The notes beneath the pieces were generated by a model, which worked only from the letters and a program-made list of their open reading frames with translations, did no database searches and was not told where the DNA came from. The position numbers were made by a program, and so were the translations under genes. Of a stretch of DNA of 64,000 nt, positions 38,901 to 53,600 are shown in pieces; within the stretch, counting starts at the first letter, position 1; each line of letters opens with the position of its first letter. This DNA comes from Acanthosepion esculentum (taxonomy: Eukaryota > Mollusca > Cephalopoda > Sepiida > Sepiidae), in NCBI GenBank assembly GCA_964036315.1, contig OZ038495.1, positions 26,124,190 to 26,188,189 on the forward strand, in the 5' to 3' direction.

Positions 38901-41900
38901 TGGAAACACTAAAGGTTGTAGTAGTTGTGCTAAGAACAGACCAAAAAGAGTTAAAACAAAGGCTACATCTCTCCTTACCGAAATGATTCAAAGTATTTGT
39001 GTTTGGTTTTTGTTCACAGACAAGAAGCATTCAACCTTGTGTGTTTGCTTTTATACATGAAAAAAAACTTGTGTCTTTTCAAAATTGAATCGACTTGGTT
39101 ATATTTATTTTTTCTGTTAACCCAATTCTCACCTGACGAACTCACAGGTGGACCAAAGGAGAGCTTCCAGATTTCTACGATCTGATGACCACTCTCCAGG
39201 ATCAAAACAATCACTATGTGGCTGGAGGTTGGCTTTGAATTGGGAACCAGAGACTTGTGTCTAACCTGTAATACAGGTTAGACACAAGTCTCTGGTTCCC
39301 AATAGTGGCAGAACATCATACAAGTGTGGCACAGATCAAATAGCAGATGGCAGATTTAGATAAATGATGTGGCCTACTACTATAGAAGGCTGGTCTTGTG
39401 GAGTGTGTGTGTCCAGTGGGGTGAGGATATGGTGCTACAATGGAGATTGATGTAACTTTGAAAACAGTTTTTCAATATCATTTAAAGTAAATGCAACTAC
39501 AAAAGTGAAAACAATTCATTATTAAGTATTTTAAGTAAATAAAAAAACATCAAACTTAAGCAAGTTTCATTATTTTTAATCTAACCAGTCTTAAATGGTG
39601 ATGACAGAAATGTCCTTCATAGAATTAAATGTTAATAAACAACACATTTTGTGGTTCTTGAGATCATATGTCTCATATTTGTAGAGTTTACTGTATTTGT
39701 CTGCAGAGATTCCTTCACTGTGCTTGATATCATATGATTATCATTTACAAACCAGGTGTGACAGGTTTTGTTGAACTTAACTATTTCTTATGAAAATTGG
39801 TATTTTGGATGTACACTAAATGTTGTAATTGTGAGGTCACGTGAGTCAAGGTCACTTTTTGTCAAGCATGGTATGTATGCTCTTTGCTATCATTAACTTG
39901 CATTTGCTTACTTTATAAGTGTTGGCAATTCTGAGAATGCTTTTCTCAGGTGACAACTGGCTTGAATATTTGCTTTGTATTTCAGAAATATGGCTAGTTA
40001 TGAGAGCAGAAAATGCAAAAACAACCCTGGTGTCTTCGGTTATATTTGTAAATGTTATATCTTACCTAGGCAGAAAAACAAAATCACATATTTTGTGAAG
40101 AAAGCTTACTTACTTTGGCATGAAACTCGGTGATCAAGACAAAGCCTGGACACCTCATATAGAGAGTGTAAAACATCTGTTGAAGCAGTGAGACAGTGGG
40201 CAAAGGGTCAAAGAAATAATCTAAGTTTTGGCATTCCTATGATGTGGAGGGAAACTTAAAATCATTATAGCAACTGATACTTTGGCATGATTGATATAGA
40301 TGACTTCAGTACTTTGACTAAATGCCACATCATTTATCTAAATCTGCCATCTGCTATTTGATCGGTACCACACTTGTGTGATGTTCTACCACTATAGTTC
40401 ATGTCCTTTGTTGGAGAAAGTGAAGAATGGGAAGTATGGTAACCTGGAAGATAAAAACGATGAGGGACAGGAGGCTCTACCAAAACTTCTTACACAGGCA
40501 GGGTTAAATAATTTAATTCATGATCTAGATTTATCAAAGAAAGCCGCTCAGCTGCTTGGGTCGTGTTTAAAAGAAAAGAACCTACTTGTACTGAGAACCA
40601 AATGTGTGTTTTATAGGCATTGAAAGAATGGTTTGCTTCCATTCTTCAGCATGGATGATGATTTTGTTTATTGGAAAGATGTTAAAGGCACCATGGCTGC
40701 CATAAATGGTGAATACAATCCAGAAGACTGGAAAATTTTCACAGACAGCTTAAAAGCATATCTTAAGTGTATCCTGCTGCATAATGGTAATGTATTTGCA
40801 TCTATACCAATTGGACATTCTGTAACAGTAAAGGAAAACTGAATGAAAATGGTGCTTGAAAAGATGCAGTATGAGGAGCACAACTAGACTATGTGGGGAC
40901 TTGATAATCATTTCATTGCTTCTTGGTCTACAACTTGCTTTTTGTATCTTTGGGACAGTCTAGAAAAAAGTGACCATTTGATACGAAAGACATGGCCAGG
41001 CAGAAGGGAGTTCAAAATTGGAGATAAGTATGTTTTAAACAGGCTGCTGGTTAATCTGATGATTAAAAACCTTATACCAGGATGGTGACTGTTTATAATA
41101 CTTAAGCAGAAAGTTTTTAACTTTTTCTTATGAGAAAATTAAGGCTGATGTGTTTGACAGGCCACAGATTAGGCAGCTATTGCTGGACAAGCAGGTTTTG
41201 GAGACGATATCTAGCATTGAAAAAGAAGTTTTTGCTGTGGTTGTGTTTGATTTCGTGAGAAATAGGAAGTCATCAAATTATGAAAAACTTGTGCAGACCC
41301 TGTTAACCAGTTTTCAAGCACTGGGCTGCTACATGAGTGAAAAAGTGCATTTCCTGTACAGTCATTTTGACTATTTCCTTGAAATTCTTGGTGCAATGAG
41401 AGATGAGCAAAGAGAAAGATTCCACCAAGATATCAAGACCTTGGAGTCTAGGTATCAAGACAGATGGAACAAAAACATGATAGCTGACTACTGCTGGTGT
41501 CTGCAAAGAGACTGTTGTTATGCAAGTTATTCACACAAATCAGCAAAGAGAAAATTTACTCCTTGAGTGACTGAAACTCCAGTTTGACAGAAATATTTAT
41601 CTTAAGATGTGTAATTAAATATTTTGTGTAATATATTTGTTAAGCAATAAACAATACTATATAATTTGTGTTTGTTTCTTATTTCAGTATTACATTTCAT
41701 GGCAAAATTGAAATTATTTTTGTTAAAAAATGAACTCTTGTTTAATAAAACAACTTGATATGATAGAAATTTTCTTAGGGAATCTCTGAACTCAGTATCA
41801 CCAAATTAAGTTGGAACAACTGGAAAATGCAAAACAACTAAAATTTCTTTTGAAAATGTTTCCCAGTGATAATCAGTTTAGTATAAAGCCCAAATTATGC

Positions 41901-42189
41901 AGAAATGGAAACAATTAGAGACACCTGAAGCAAAACAGATAGTAGAATGGCTGAAACACTGGCACTAATATAAATAAATCAGTACATAATTAATGAATTT
42001 CTGAATAGAAAATTTTAGAATTTTTCTCGTTGAATCTTCTCTAAGATTTTCCTATAATTTTGATTTAATCATCACAACCCTTTTGTAAAAAATAAAAAGA
42101 ATACTTAAATATATAGAAATTAAATGAAAATTAAAAATCTACATTCTTTTCTTATTTAATACATGTACACACATGCACACACACACACA

Positions 42190-42235
<46 letters not shown>

Positions 42236-45200
42236 GTGGGGAGAAACAAATATTCATACACATACAAATTTTTAATTTATTGTATTTCAAACTAATGAAT
42301 AATCATACTTTTCATATAATTAGCTGTACACAAATGCATAATAACTAAATATGCAGAGAAAACAGAAAAAATTGATTTAATAGAAATAAATCCCATTTAT
42401 CTATTTTAATGGGTGAAAAAAATATTCATACAATGCAAATTTCAGATTTTAAAACTTTTAAATTGCTTTAATACTCAAGATTATTCAAGTGGAATATTCT
42501 ACAATGTTCCAATAATGTTATCAGTAGTTATTTTTAGCCTAAAAAATATAAACATAACATTCTGTAATTGATATTCATGCAAGAAGGTTTTCATCATGAC
42601 AAGAGGTAAAGAATTGACAAATTCGCAAAAAGAACTGATTGTTAAGCTCTGGAAAGAAGGTAAAAGTTACATGAAAATCTCAGACAACCTGAATATTCCA
42701 TTTACTACCATTAGTTCATTCATTGCAAGGTATAAAAAACTCAAAACTGTTGAAAACCAAAGAAGAACAGGTGCTCCACAGAAGATTTCTGCAAGATCTT
42801 TGAGGAAATTAACATGTCAAATTAAACAAAATCCAATGGTTACTTGTCATGAATTGCAAGATGATTTGCTTTAATCAGGAATCTGTGTCACTAAACGGAC
42901 AATAAGCAATGAAATTCATAGGAACAATCTAAAGTCACGCTCTCCTCAGAAACTCCGCTGCTATTGAAAAGACACAAAGATGCCAGGTTGAAATTTGTTT
43001 ATGAACATAAGGATAAGAAAAAGTTGTATTGGGAAAAAATATTATAGACAAATGAAACTAAAATTGAGTTGTTTGTATGTAATTCTAGAGATCATGTATG
43101 GATGAAAGATGGTGATGCCTTCAAACAAAGAACACAGTTCCAACAGTGAAATTTGGTGGTGGTAGCATCATGGTTTGGGGGAACTTTTTCTGCAAAAGTG
43201 ATGTGATGGAATAACCTGCTACCCCCATGAGTAGCGGCACTATAGGCAGTACCACCTATAAGTATCCGTTAGGACAGCGGACAGCAGAGTCGAGCTGGGA
43301 TCTGTGAGACTAGCGGCCTTCCAATAGCAGCATGCACTCAACTGTACTGACTTGCAACGACCATGCGCATAACTATTACTTCCTTCCTTGTTGTACTGGT
43401 TTCTACAATAAACCTGTTACTATATATCCACCGTGTTTGTCCATTCCATATTCCTATATAACAAAAAGGTACTGGCAACATATCAGCAATAGATGGTAGA
43501 ATAAATGCCGCAGCATATGAGAATATTTTGAATCAAGTTTCATGATTTTGGTTGAAAATCTTGAACTTCCTCCTGATTGGATCTTCCCACAAGATAATGA
43601 TCCTAAGCACACTGCAAAATGTGTGAATAAATGGATTGCTGAAAATGATGTAAATATCCTGAAATAGCCAAGTCAGTCCCCAGATTTAAACCTAGTCGAG
43701 AATCTGTGATGTTATTTGAAAATTGAAATCCAGTTGAGAGCTCGAACAAACATCCCTGATCTAAAGACCATACGCAAAGAAGAATGGAACAAAATACTAA
43801 TTAAAATTTGCAGATCATTAATTGAAAACAACAAGAAGTTGGTTGGTGTAGAAATGAGTAATGGCTATTCTACAAAGTATAAATGAAGATTATGTATTTT
43901 TTTTTGTATGTACGAATACTTTTTTCACCCATTAAAAGGAATAAATGGGATTTATTTTTATTGACTCAAATTTTTTTCTCTTTTCAATGCATATTTAGTT
44001 ATTATACATCTGTGTACAGATAATTATATGAAAAGTATATTTATTCATTAGTTGGAAATACAATAAATTAAAAATTTGTATGTGTACGGATATTTGTTTC
44101 CCTCCACTGTATATATTAATAAATATACATAATACCCAACGCCAACAGCACAATCCAAGAGTATTATGCTCTATGCAGTCATCAGGTACTTATTTATATT
44201 TATCCATTTAAATATATATATATATATATATATATATTAATGTGTGTGTGTGGCCCAAAAATTAATTCATTTTTTAACAATTGATAACACACCTAATTTT
44301 ACTTTCTTTACAGATTTAACCCATGAGAAATAATAATGGTAGCCATACTAAGTTCTGAACAAAGGAAATTTTTCGTAATACTGAAAGTTTGAAAAATAAG
44401 ACAGTTCAGGGAGGAATTTCAAATAGACATTTCTACTTATGCAACTTATCACTCAAAAGAGAGAAAAGTTTGAAGCAGATGTAACTGTTCAGAATGCCCG
44501 CAACAAATGTTTTGGAAGACCCTGAATATCAATGAGGCCCACAAATTAAAAAAAAAAAATACTAGAAACATATCACCTGAGTTCAAGAAAACCTGTGTGG
44601 CAAGCAAATCATGAAATAGGAATCTTAAAATCAAGCATCCATTGTCTGATGAAGTACTCTCATTGGAAAAGTTACATTCCAAAAATAGTCGATGCTCTCA
44701 ATGAAGATGATCCAGAGTGAAGTTTTTGCAATTGTAACTCGGCAAGATGTGTGATGAACCTGCAGTTAAATTAAATGTCTCAATTAACCACCACAACTGC
44801 ATCTACCGAAGACCTGAAAATCCACATCATGCTAATTTACCAGGAGTTAGAGCAGGGTGCAGTTTCTCCCGCAAAAGATTAATTGGACCAGTCTTTTTTG
44901 AATATTACTGGTCCTGCTTACTTAAACTTGCTGCAACACACATTTAAAAGCCCCCCCCCCACTAGCATTGTTATGTAAGAACCTACCTTGAAGAGTTTTT
45001 ACCAAACAGGTGGATTGGATAGAGGTTTGTTAGAATACTCTATGCATTTAGCAGACCTCACACCATTGGACATTTTTCATGCAGATACTTAAAAAATGAA
45101 ACCTACAGCATAAAACCAGCAAAAGTCATTGCATTGAGGACAGCTGGTGAATAAGAATGTGCATAAATACTGAAAGAAATGTTTCTTGCTGTTTGCAATT

Positions 45201-47580
45201 TCATTGATTCAAGTTATCAGCAGTGACTGGATCAGAATGATCACTGATTTGAAAAGAGGCATTGCCAGAAAAACTTTTTAATCCTGCCAAAGACTATGAG
45301 ATTTTGAAAATGAAAAGTATTTTAACACTGACTTTATAATCATTCAAAGTATGTATAAATTCTTTTTTGAGAACCCTATATATAATTCTTTTCTCATTTA
45401 ATACACATATGCAGAAATATATGTGGTTGGATGTTCTGAGTATTATATGCCTTGTGAACAGACACTGTTGAGAAGTTCCTAATGAACTGATCAATGACCA
45501 TGCTCAATGATGTGTGATTGTGAAGTTAACTCAATTTAATTTCCTGAAACCGCTACTAGGAGACGCTCTCCATCACTATAAATATTCTGCAATAATTTTT
45601 GTAGCCTCTTACTTTTTTCGCTTATACATCAACATGTAAATCTCTTGTGAGAAAACACGTTTCCCATTCAGAAACACATGAATAAACCACACAACACCTA
45701 TATGTATGCACATTCACTCACCTCACATCCTTTGGACCAAAAGATTTTCACATTCTTATGTTACATACATCATTGTCCTTGTCACTTGTATACCTTTCTT
45801 GTTAATACATAATCATTTGTTTGTACATGTATTGGTTCTTGTCATTTCTTTGCATTTATTCACGTGGACTCACATACTGAGTCCCCCATTTTTGTTATGG
45901 GTATTCCAGGAGAGACATGATTTCCCAACAGAAACACATGACATATGTAACACTCGCAACATGATCATTGGTGAACAACAATTGGAAAATCCTCAAGATG
46001 CATCAAATTGTAACTGGGGATGAATAACATCTATTTTCATACTCCTAATAAGAGAAATAAGTGGCTTCATTGGAGCCAGGCTTCATTGGAGCCAGGCTTC
46101 AGAACCTGTTGTCAAACTATGGTGGTTTGAACAGAAGGTCATGTTGTGTGTTTGGTGGAATTTTGACCTTGAACTTGTCCCAGATGGTCAACAACATCAG
46201 TGAGTATATGATGTTTTGAAAGTTTGCTATCTGGTATTGGTGAATCAAAGATGTGCACTCCTACAGCATGACAATGCACTAGCACACACTGCCAATGTGA
46301 CGAAACACAAACTTGAGGAACCTGAACCTGGAAGTGCTGCCTCAACCTGCCTACAGTCCAGAACTTACACTATCAGATGACCACATTTTCTGAGCCATGG
46401 CTCATTTCCTGCACAGATGGAGGTTCAACACTATAGATGAGGTTGAAAACGTGTGCAGAGAAATCTTTGCCTCTGAGCCAGCCAAATGGTATAAGCATGA
46501 AATTGAGCTTCTGGCAATGATGGCAACAGAAAATAGAACATGATAGGATATATATTTTAATGAATAAACGCTTTTTGTATGTAATTTAGTTGAACTATTA
46601 AAGCTTGAAATATGAAAAACCTTTGACTTAACCTAGACTAATAGTGGGTAAGTAAATGACAGAATGGAAAATTCCTAGACGATGCATTGCAACCTGAGAA
46701 GGGACTTCTGACTAATGGTTTTATCTATAGAATCAGTCTTACATATATTTGTATGGGGAGAAATAAAACAAAATATATGTATTAATTAAATATATATATA
46801 TATGAATTATTAGTTTTTTTAGACTGAAAAATTTGGGATTAAAAAAAAAAGAATAAAGAACACTCTCCTTTCTGCTACTTCCCCTTTTATTAAAGAAAAC
46901 CTTCTTTTTTTTCCTAAGTGTCACCAAAAGGAGAGGAAAATTCCAAAGTAACATTTTGCTGAACGACACTATTTTTATCCACTTCTATCATAAATCTTTG
47001 TTGCTAGTCTTTTGGAGGGAAAACAATTGCAGAGTTTAAGAGAAAATGAAGAGTTTTCTCCCTTATTTACACTGCAAATAAAATCACAACAGAACAAGAA
47101 ATATAGGATTTTTAAAAATAATAATGACATGTAGTAAAATCTTTTTCCTTTAGAAAGTCATACATTAAAGAATTGTAAACATATTTGAAAATAGAAATAA
47201 TGAAATCTGCTCATATTTTCAATAATATATCTCATTTAATCAGGTTTTGCTAGCAAAAGAACACAAAGTGAACACTTACACAAAGGGAAATCCACTGTTT
47301 GTAATCAGAAACAACTTCTTCTTAGCTTCTGTAAGCCTCTGTAACAATAATAAAACTTCCGGACCTTTTTGCAAGTATTTTCCTAAAAAGAATTTGAAAA
47401 TAATAACATGGGCGTGGTTGATGATCAAATAAGGTAAAGAATAAAAGCTAATTTAAGGTAAAAGTGCTCAATATCAGAGATAGAGTGCATGTAAATATAA
47501 AAGTGAACACAGAGTGCCGACAGTCCATTTCATGCTTGAATGCAACCTTCAGGCCATCTGACTATCACTGCTCAGAGTTC

Positions 47581-47644
<64 letters not shown>

Positions 47645-50600
47645 TGCAGTTATTTTAAGCAGTGAAAAGGATGGAAAAAAGGGAAGCCAGGTTTTATTTT
47701 TTGTAGTAGGACGTCTTGATCTCTAGGCAGGTTGACATTAATTTCACTGTCTACTCCTACATGTGTATCCACGAAATACAATGTTGAAAGTAATATCAAA
47801 TTTGGGGCATGAAAATAAAGATAGCATATCTAAACTTTGAAAGTTCCTAAAGAGAGATGGACATTTCTTAAGTTGGTAATTGAACTATGATTTATCAAGA
47901 TGGTTTTCTGTGTCGCCTAATTGGTAGGAGACACTCTACTCAAGAGTGATTTATCTTATGGGGAAAAAAGGGAATACAGATTTGATTCCTATTGAGAGAC
48001 ACATTTCCTTCTCAATCTTTAAAATAACTGGGATGTCAACTCAAACACATGTAACCACTAAATATAGGATTTATAGTAATAAGAAATAACGTTTGAAGTA
48101 ATATATATATATGTAACAGGACAAATTCACAGGATCAATATTTATTAGTGCATATGACAGCTGTATGACGATTTGAGACAGGAGCTAGTTGAGGAAGAAA
48201 AGTTTGGGAAGATAAGTGAGTAGCCTTTGATATTAAGAACAAGAACAAGGTAAAAATATGGATTTAAACCCATAAAATGAGATGAATTAGGTGCTGAGAG
48301 GATTGGAACCTGGGACAATTTGACCAAAAAATTTAGAAGTTCTCAAAGTTACACACCTGTGATCTGATGATAAGTTTATATGTTCTCAAAATTTACCCAT
48401 GTAACTAATGAGTCTCTATTCCTCGGACATCATTTGTACAATACAAGATACCGCTTGTTCAATCTGCCATTCTTATCTTCTGCACACTTCACCAACATAA
48501 AACCGTTCTGCCTTCTCACTGCTTCAGCCCTCTTTTGTCAGGCTGACCAACCAATCAGTGTTCTTTGCTTTTGCTCTCAGTTACCCAGGCAAATAGCCTC
48601 TTCTAGTCCGACTAATCAGCACACGGCTTGCTATTGATTGAATCATGCCAAACTGTACAAAAAAAAACCCCGTTACAGCACATACTGCTGGAATAGTTAG
48701 ATAGGAGAGTAATACCATTTTCAAGGAACAAAATGCCGATGCCACGTGCTGCATGTTGAGGTAAGACACTTATTTTCCTTTGCACCAGATGCAAGCCACT
48801 CTGACTCGCTTGCTTCTATGTGACTGTTCACCATAACCCAGTTAGGATTGTTTTGAAAAAATTATATATCTGGCTTAATCTCATTCTGCAAAAATTACGT
48901 TATTTCATTACTAGATGACCAACATTACAGTCTGGCAGTATAAGGGAGATATAAAGAATGCTAATGTACAAAAATTATTACCAAAAAAATCATTTTTCCT
49001 ATTTTTTCCAGTGGCCAGTCTATTTAAGTAATATCCATTTTTTTTTTAATCACCGGACTTATTCCCAATTTTTATGTACCTTTTCCCACACTGAATTATT
49101 CAAGCTTGAGAATTTCTGTCAATTATTTCCATCAAACAGCAATGAATACTTTACCTAAGTTTGACATTATTTCCTGGTGAAGCAAACCAGATAAGTGAAT
49201 ATCCTGTACCGCAGTCTGAAAACAATTGGAAACAAAAACGTTTTTTTAAAAAGCAATTAAAAGTGAGTATTGAAAATTTAACAGAAATTTAACTATTAAA
49301 TACTATGGACAGTGGACATTAATGGGTTAAGATTGTTAAAAGTATTATTTTTTAACAGAAAATTTATCTTCAATGTTGATCAAAAACACAATTTTCATGA
49401 TTTATATTTCTGATTGTAAAATTCATTAGAATGCAATTTTGACAATTTCACTTATTTGTTGTATAACATCAATAAAATCAGTTAGGAAGGAAAAGTCTTT
49501 TGACAAAATGAGATTAATGAGTTCCATAGTCAAGTAAAGGAAAAATGATTTGTCCATGGCAAATAACTTCCTTTCCCCAAAGAGAGGTAGCTAGAGATCA
49601 AAAGATTCACTGACAATTGAAATGACAAATTCTTGGACACTTCGGTGCCAGCAGTTTGGTGCAGACCTACATTGGCACAGCCACATCAGCACAGGCCTAC
49701 TTTGACTCAGACCTACTTCAGCACAAATCCAATTTGGTGCAGGCCCTCTCAGTGCAAGTTCGTTTCGGTACACCTTTTTTTCCTGAATAATAGCCCTTCC
49801 CACAGACACAAAAGGAATAATTAAAGAATACTAAGATTTGGGATATAGAATTAAAGAACTAGGTTATGCTAACACACTAACGTAATAATAAGTTTTTGAT
49901 CTAAAACTTCAGCTTCTTTCTATCTTTACAATAAAAGTAAAATAAAAAGCCATAAAAATTAACAAAATATAGTAAAAAAATAAAAATGTATATTATAATA
50001 AAATACAAAAAAATGTAGTTTAATTGTCGTCAAACAACTAGCTGAACCATGGTCTAATACCAGATTTTTTACTAAATTATGAAATATACTTAGGGGGTCT
50101 ACATATGGTCATTATTTTCTCCTTTACTCCTTTAAGGTCAATTTCATTGTGGGGTTTTGTTGATAGACCGTGATGGTATTTGTGTGTGACTGACACTTTC
50201 AAATTAACTTATCCTAGCCATTTCTATTTGTACTAATATTTAAAAGAGAATCCCCACAAAAAACAAAGTTTATAAGATGGCGGACCACGTGCATATTTGT
50301 TTTTATTGTGGGATCATAAAAACCTCATTAAATTTAAACCTACATAATCTTTTACTTTATACAGCAATTTATTGACCAATCTCATAGCCAAAGATGAGGC
50401 AATTCTGTGCTTCAAGTATCATTATTTTTTCTGTTTTTTTTGTCCCATGCACACATTATATATATAAAATTATATTAGTTAAAACTTCTACAGTAAAGGC
50501 ATCATCTGCACTAATATCTTTTTTTTCCATTTTATTATACCTTTTCTGGAAACAAGGACATTTAGATATATATATATATATATATATATATAATTCTCTT

Positions 50601-53600
50601 TTGTCTTTTTAAAGAAATTTGGTTTCTTCCTATTTCACCAAATGATGTCGGCATATGGGGCTTAATTTCCTAATGGAGTCGGGTTTAGGCTCCACGTGAG
50701 AGGACAACATACACTGAGACAAAACAACGTTTGACAGTCTGACTGATGAAAAACGAAGTAGGTCAATTTCAGTTGTCGCTCAGTTCTAATTATATTAATA
50801 CGCCTCTTACAACTTCTTTAGAGTTTTACCTCGATGCTTGCACTATATTGAAATTTCTGCACATTCTAAACTTACAGAAGTCATCAAGTGTTTGTTTTAA
50901 GTGTTTCTATGATTATTTATAATTTTAATGCTTTTAATTATATTTTATAAAACATTTTGTAGCACTTAAATATGCAAGCATATCTCTACATAATATCATA
51001 TATCTCTCATAATTACAAATAGTAAATCCCTTAATATTTTTTTTTCAAAATGTGTTTTGTTTTATTTCTAGATATCCTTCTTATATGTATGTTGTATATA
51101 CCTTTAGATAATGTATTATGAATATCAATCTACTAGCAAATGTCTTCTTTTTTCTCTAACCTTTAGAAAATTAATTTTTCATATAATGTTTCCAACTTTT
51201 GTCTTGATGCAAGGTCAAAGTGATAAATATTCTGCTCTCTCTATATAGCTGTTTTTTTATATTCCATCTTATATTATTTGAGGTCGCAATTTAATTAATT
51301 GCCACACCAAAGTTGTCCTACACCAAAATGTCTTTGCACTGTGCCAAGATGTTTTCGTGTTGAAGAGGGTCTGCGCCAGAGAGGACCAATCCCGAAATGA
51401 CATGCTAAATATGCTGCAGTTTTAAATTTTACCATAATTATTGGAAGTTTATTTACTATACTAATTGTGACTACAACTAATTATTAACACCAACATAAAA
51501 ACATCTTTAAATGCATTCAAAAAAACTTAGTAATTAAAAAAATAAACAGATAAATATTAAAATATGACAAGAGTTATAAGTATAAACAAATTATTTTTTT
51601 CTTACCCTGACATCATGGAAGACATATTCTGGATCAAAAGGAATACTGTTCTTGATAAAATACTGAAAAGGAAAATAAATTTTATGTCAGCAACTAGAAT
51701 CAATGAATATATTATCAAATATAAATGCCTGTAAAAATGTCCTAGTTTTGTTTGTTTGTTTGGGGTTTTATGGCATATCAACTACTATGGGTTATTTAAT
51801 GCCAGATCCAGTATTTACTAGATATATCAAAAACGTATAGCTGGCAACATCATTGTTTCAAAAACGTATAGCTGGCAACATCATTGTTTCAAAAACGTAT
51901 AGCTGGCAACATCATTGTTTCAAAAATGTATAGCTGGAAACATCATTGTTTCAAAAACGTATAGCTGGCAACATCATTGTTTCAAAAACGTATAGCTGGC
52001 AACATCATTGTTTCAAAAATGTATAGCTGGAAACATCATTGTTTCAAAAACGTATAGCTGGAAACATCATTGTTTCAAAAACGTATAGCTGGCAACATCA
52101 TTGTTTCAAAAACGTGTAGCTGGCAACATCATTGTTTCAAAAATGTATAGCTGGCAACATCATTGTTTCAAAAACGTATAGCTGGCAACATCATTGTTTC
52201 AAAAATGTATAGCTGGCAACATCATTGTTTCAAAAACGTGTAGCTGGCAACATCATTGTTTCAAAAACGTGTAGCTGGCAACATCATTGTTTCAAAAACG
52301 TGTAGCTGGCAACATCATTGTTTCAAAAACATATAGCTGGCAATGTCATTGTTCAAAAACCCAGGACATGGTCACACCTTGGGATTTCACTATTTTCCCA
52401 TAGCTGGGACCCTAATAGGTGCTACCACCCCGGATCAGGGTGGACCTGGGAACATCAGCAATTAAGAGGCGGTTCCATGCTCCTCAAAACCTCCTGATCA
52501 GAGGCCTTGCTGTTGGATGTAGTTTATCGTCTTACCCAGGACTCGGATGCAGTTTAATGTCATACCCAGGACGGTGTCCTAGTTTTGCTATTTTCATTTT
52601 CTGATGAATCTTAATGTTGTGAAGACAAGGTTTAGTACTAGTCAGTCGCTAAGTTTGTTCTACTACTACGTTATTCTCAGTGACGAGTTATCTAGGCTTT
52701 CTCTTGCACTTATGCAAATTAGGCATATTAATTTGCCAGTGTCACTACATCTCCCTGAAACGTATAGGTTTTATACCTCTAGTAGTTCTTGTACTTCTTC
52801 TCATGATAGTTTCATTACTTTGCCCTACTTCTCTCTCTCTCCCGTATTTCTTTCTCTGGGAGACCGAGATCTGTCCCGCGCTAAGCTGTAATCATAGGCA
52901 TTTTCTTGCATTATTTGATCTTCGTCCGAACTTTCAAACTCATTCTGGCCCACTTGATCCTGCATTGTTTCGTCTTCTGATGTTTCATTCTGTAATAGTT
53001 GTTCTAATAAATCATTAACGGATGGAATCATAGACATTTCTTCATTATTTTGCTCTACTTATTCACCCTGGGTCCTTACTTTTTCTACATGGGCTAATAC
53101 ACTGTTGCCGTTTTCTCTATTTATTATAGCTGTATTGTGGCCTTTTTGCATGATAAATTCTGCCCTTTCCGGATTTGCTTCTTTGTTCTTTTTGTACCAC
53201 ATTTTTTCATTTGTGGAGTATGACATCGTTAGCAGAGCTCTAATTTGTCTTCCCATTAAAGCTGATGGGCTTTCTAGTCTTCCAGCGTGTGGTATTGTGT
53301 GATAGCTTTTAAAACTTCTACTTTTTCTTTTTGCTGAGAGCATGCTTTTAGTCCCGTTTTTACGGTCTGCTCCATTCTTTCCGCTAACCCATTTGACTGA
53401 GGGTGATATGGGGATGTCTTATACGGTTTACATCCTATTTTTTCTAACCATAAATTAAGATCTTCATCACAAAATTCTGGTGCATTGTCAGATACCAGGG
53501 TTTTTGGTACGCCATTTCTGGAAAATATGACCCTTAGAATCTGTTTTATCGTAGAACTTATCTTGTCTGGCACCAGGATTATTTCAGGACAGCCTGAAAA

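Noticed and set aside
42163..42348. ORF through the TA/CA microsatellite, and similar ORFs at 47464-47658 and 50394-50612
   Set aside because: The coding appearance comes from simple-sequence translation (YIYIYI runs).
47546..47560. Active hammerhead at the 47.5-kb repeat
   Set aside because: Stems and the GUC triplet fit, but the last core A of CUGANGA is G, which normally abolishes activity.
51827..52360. CRISPR-like regular array
   Set aside because: Units are contiguous with no spacers, and the genome is eukaryotic; it is a minisatellite. The same applies to 31984-32229.
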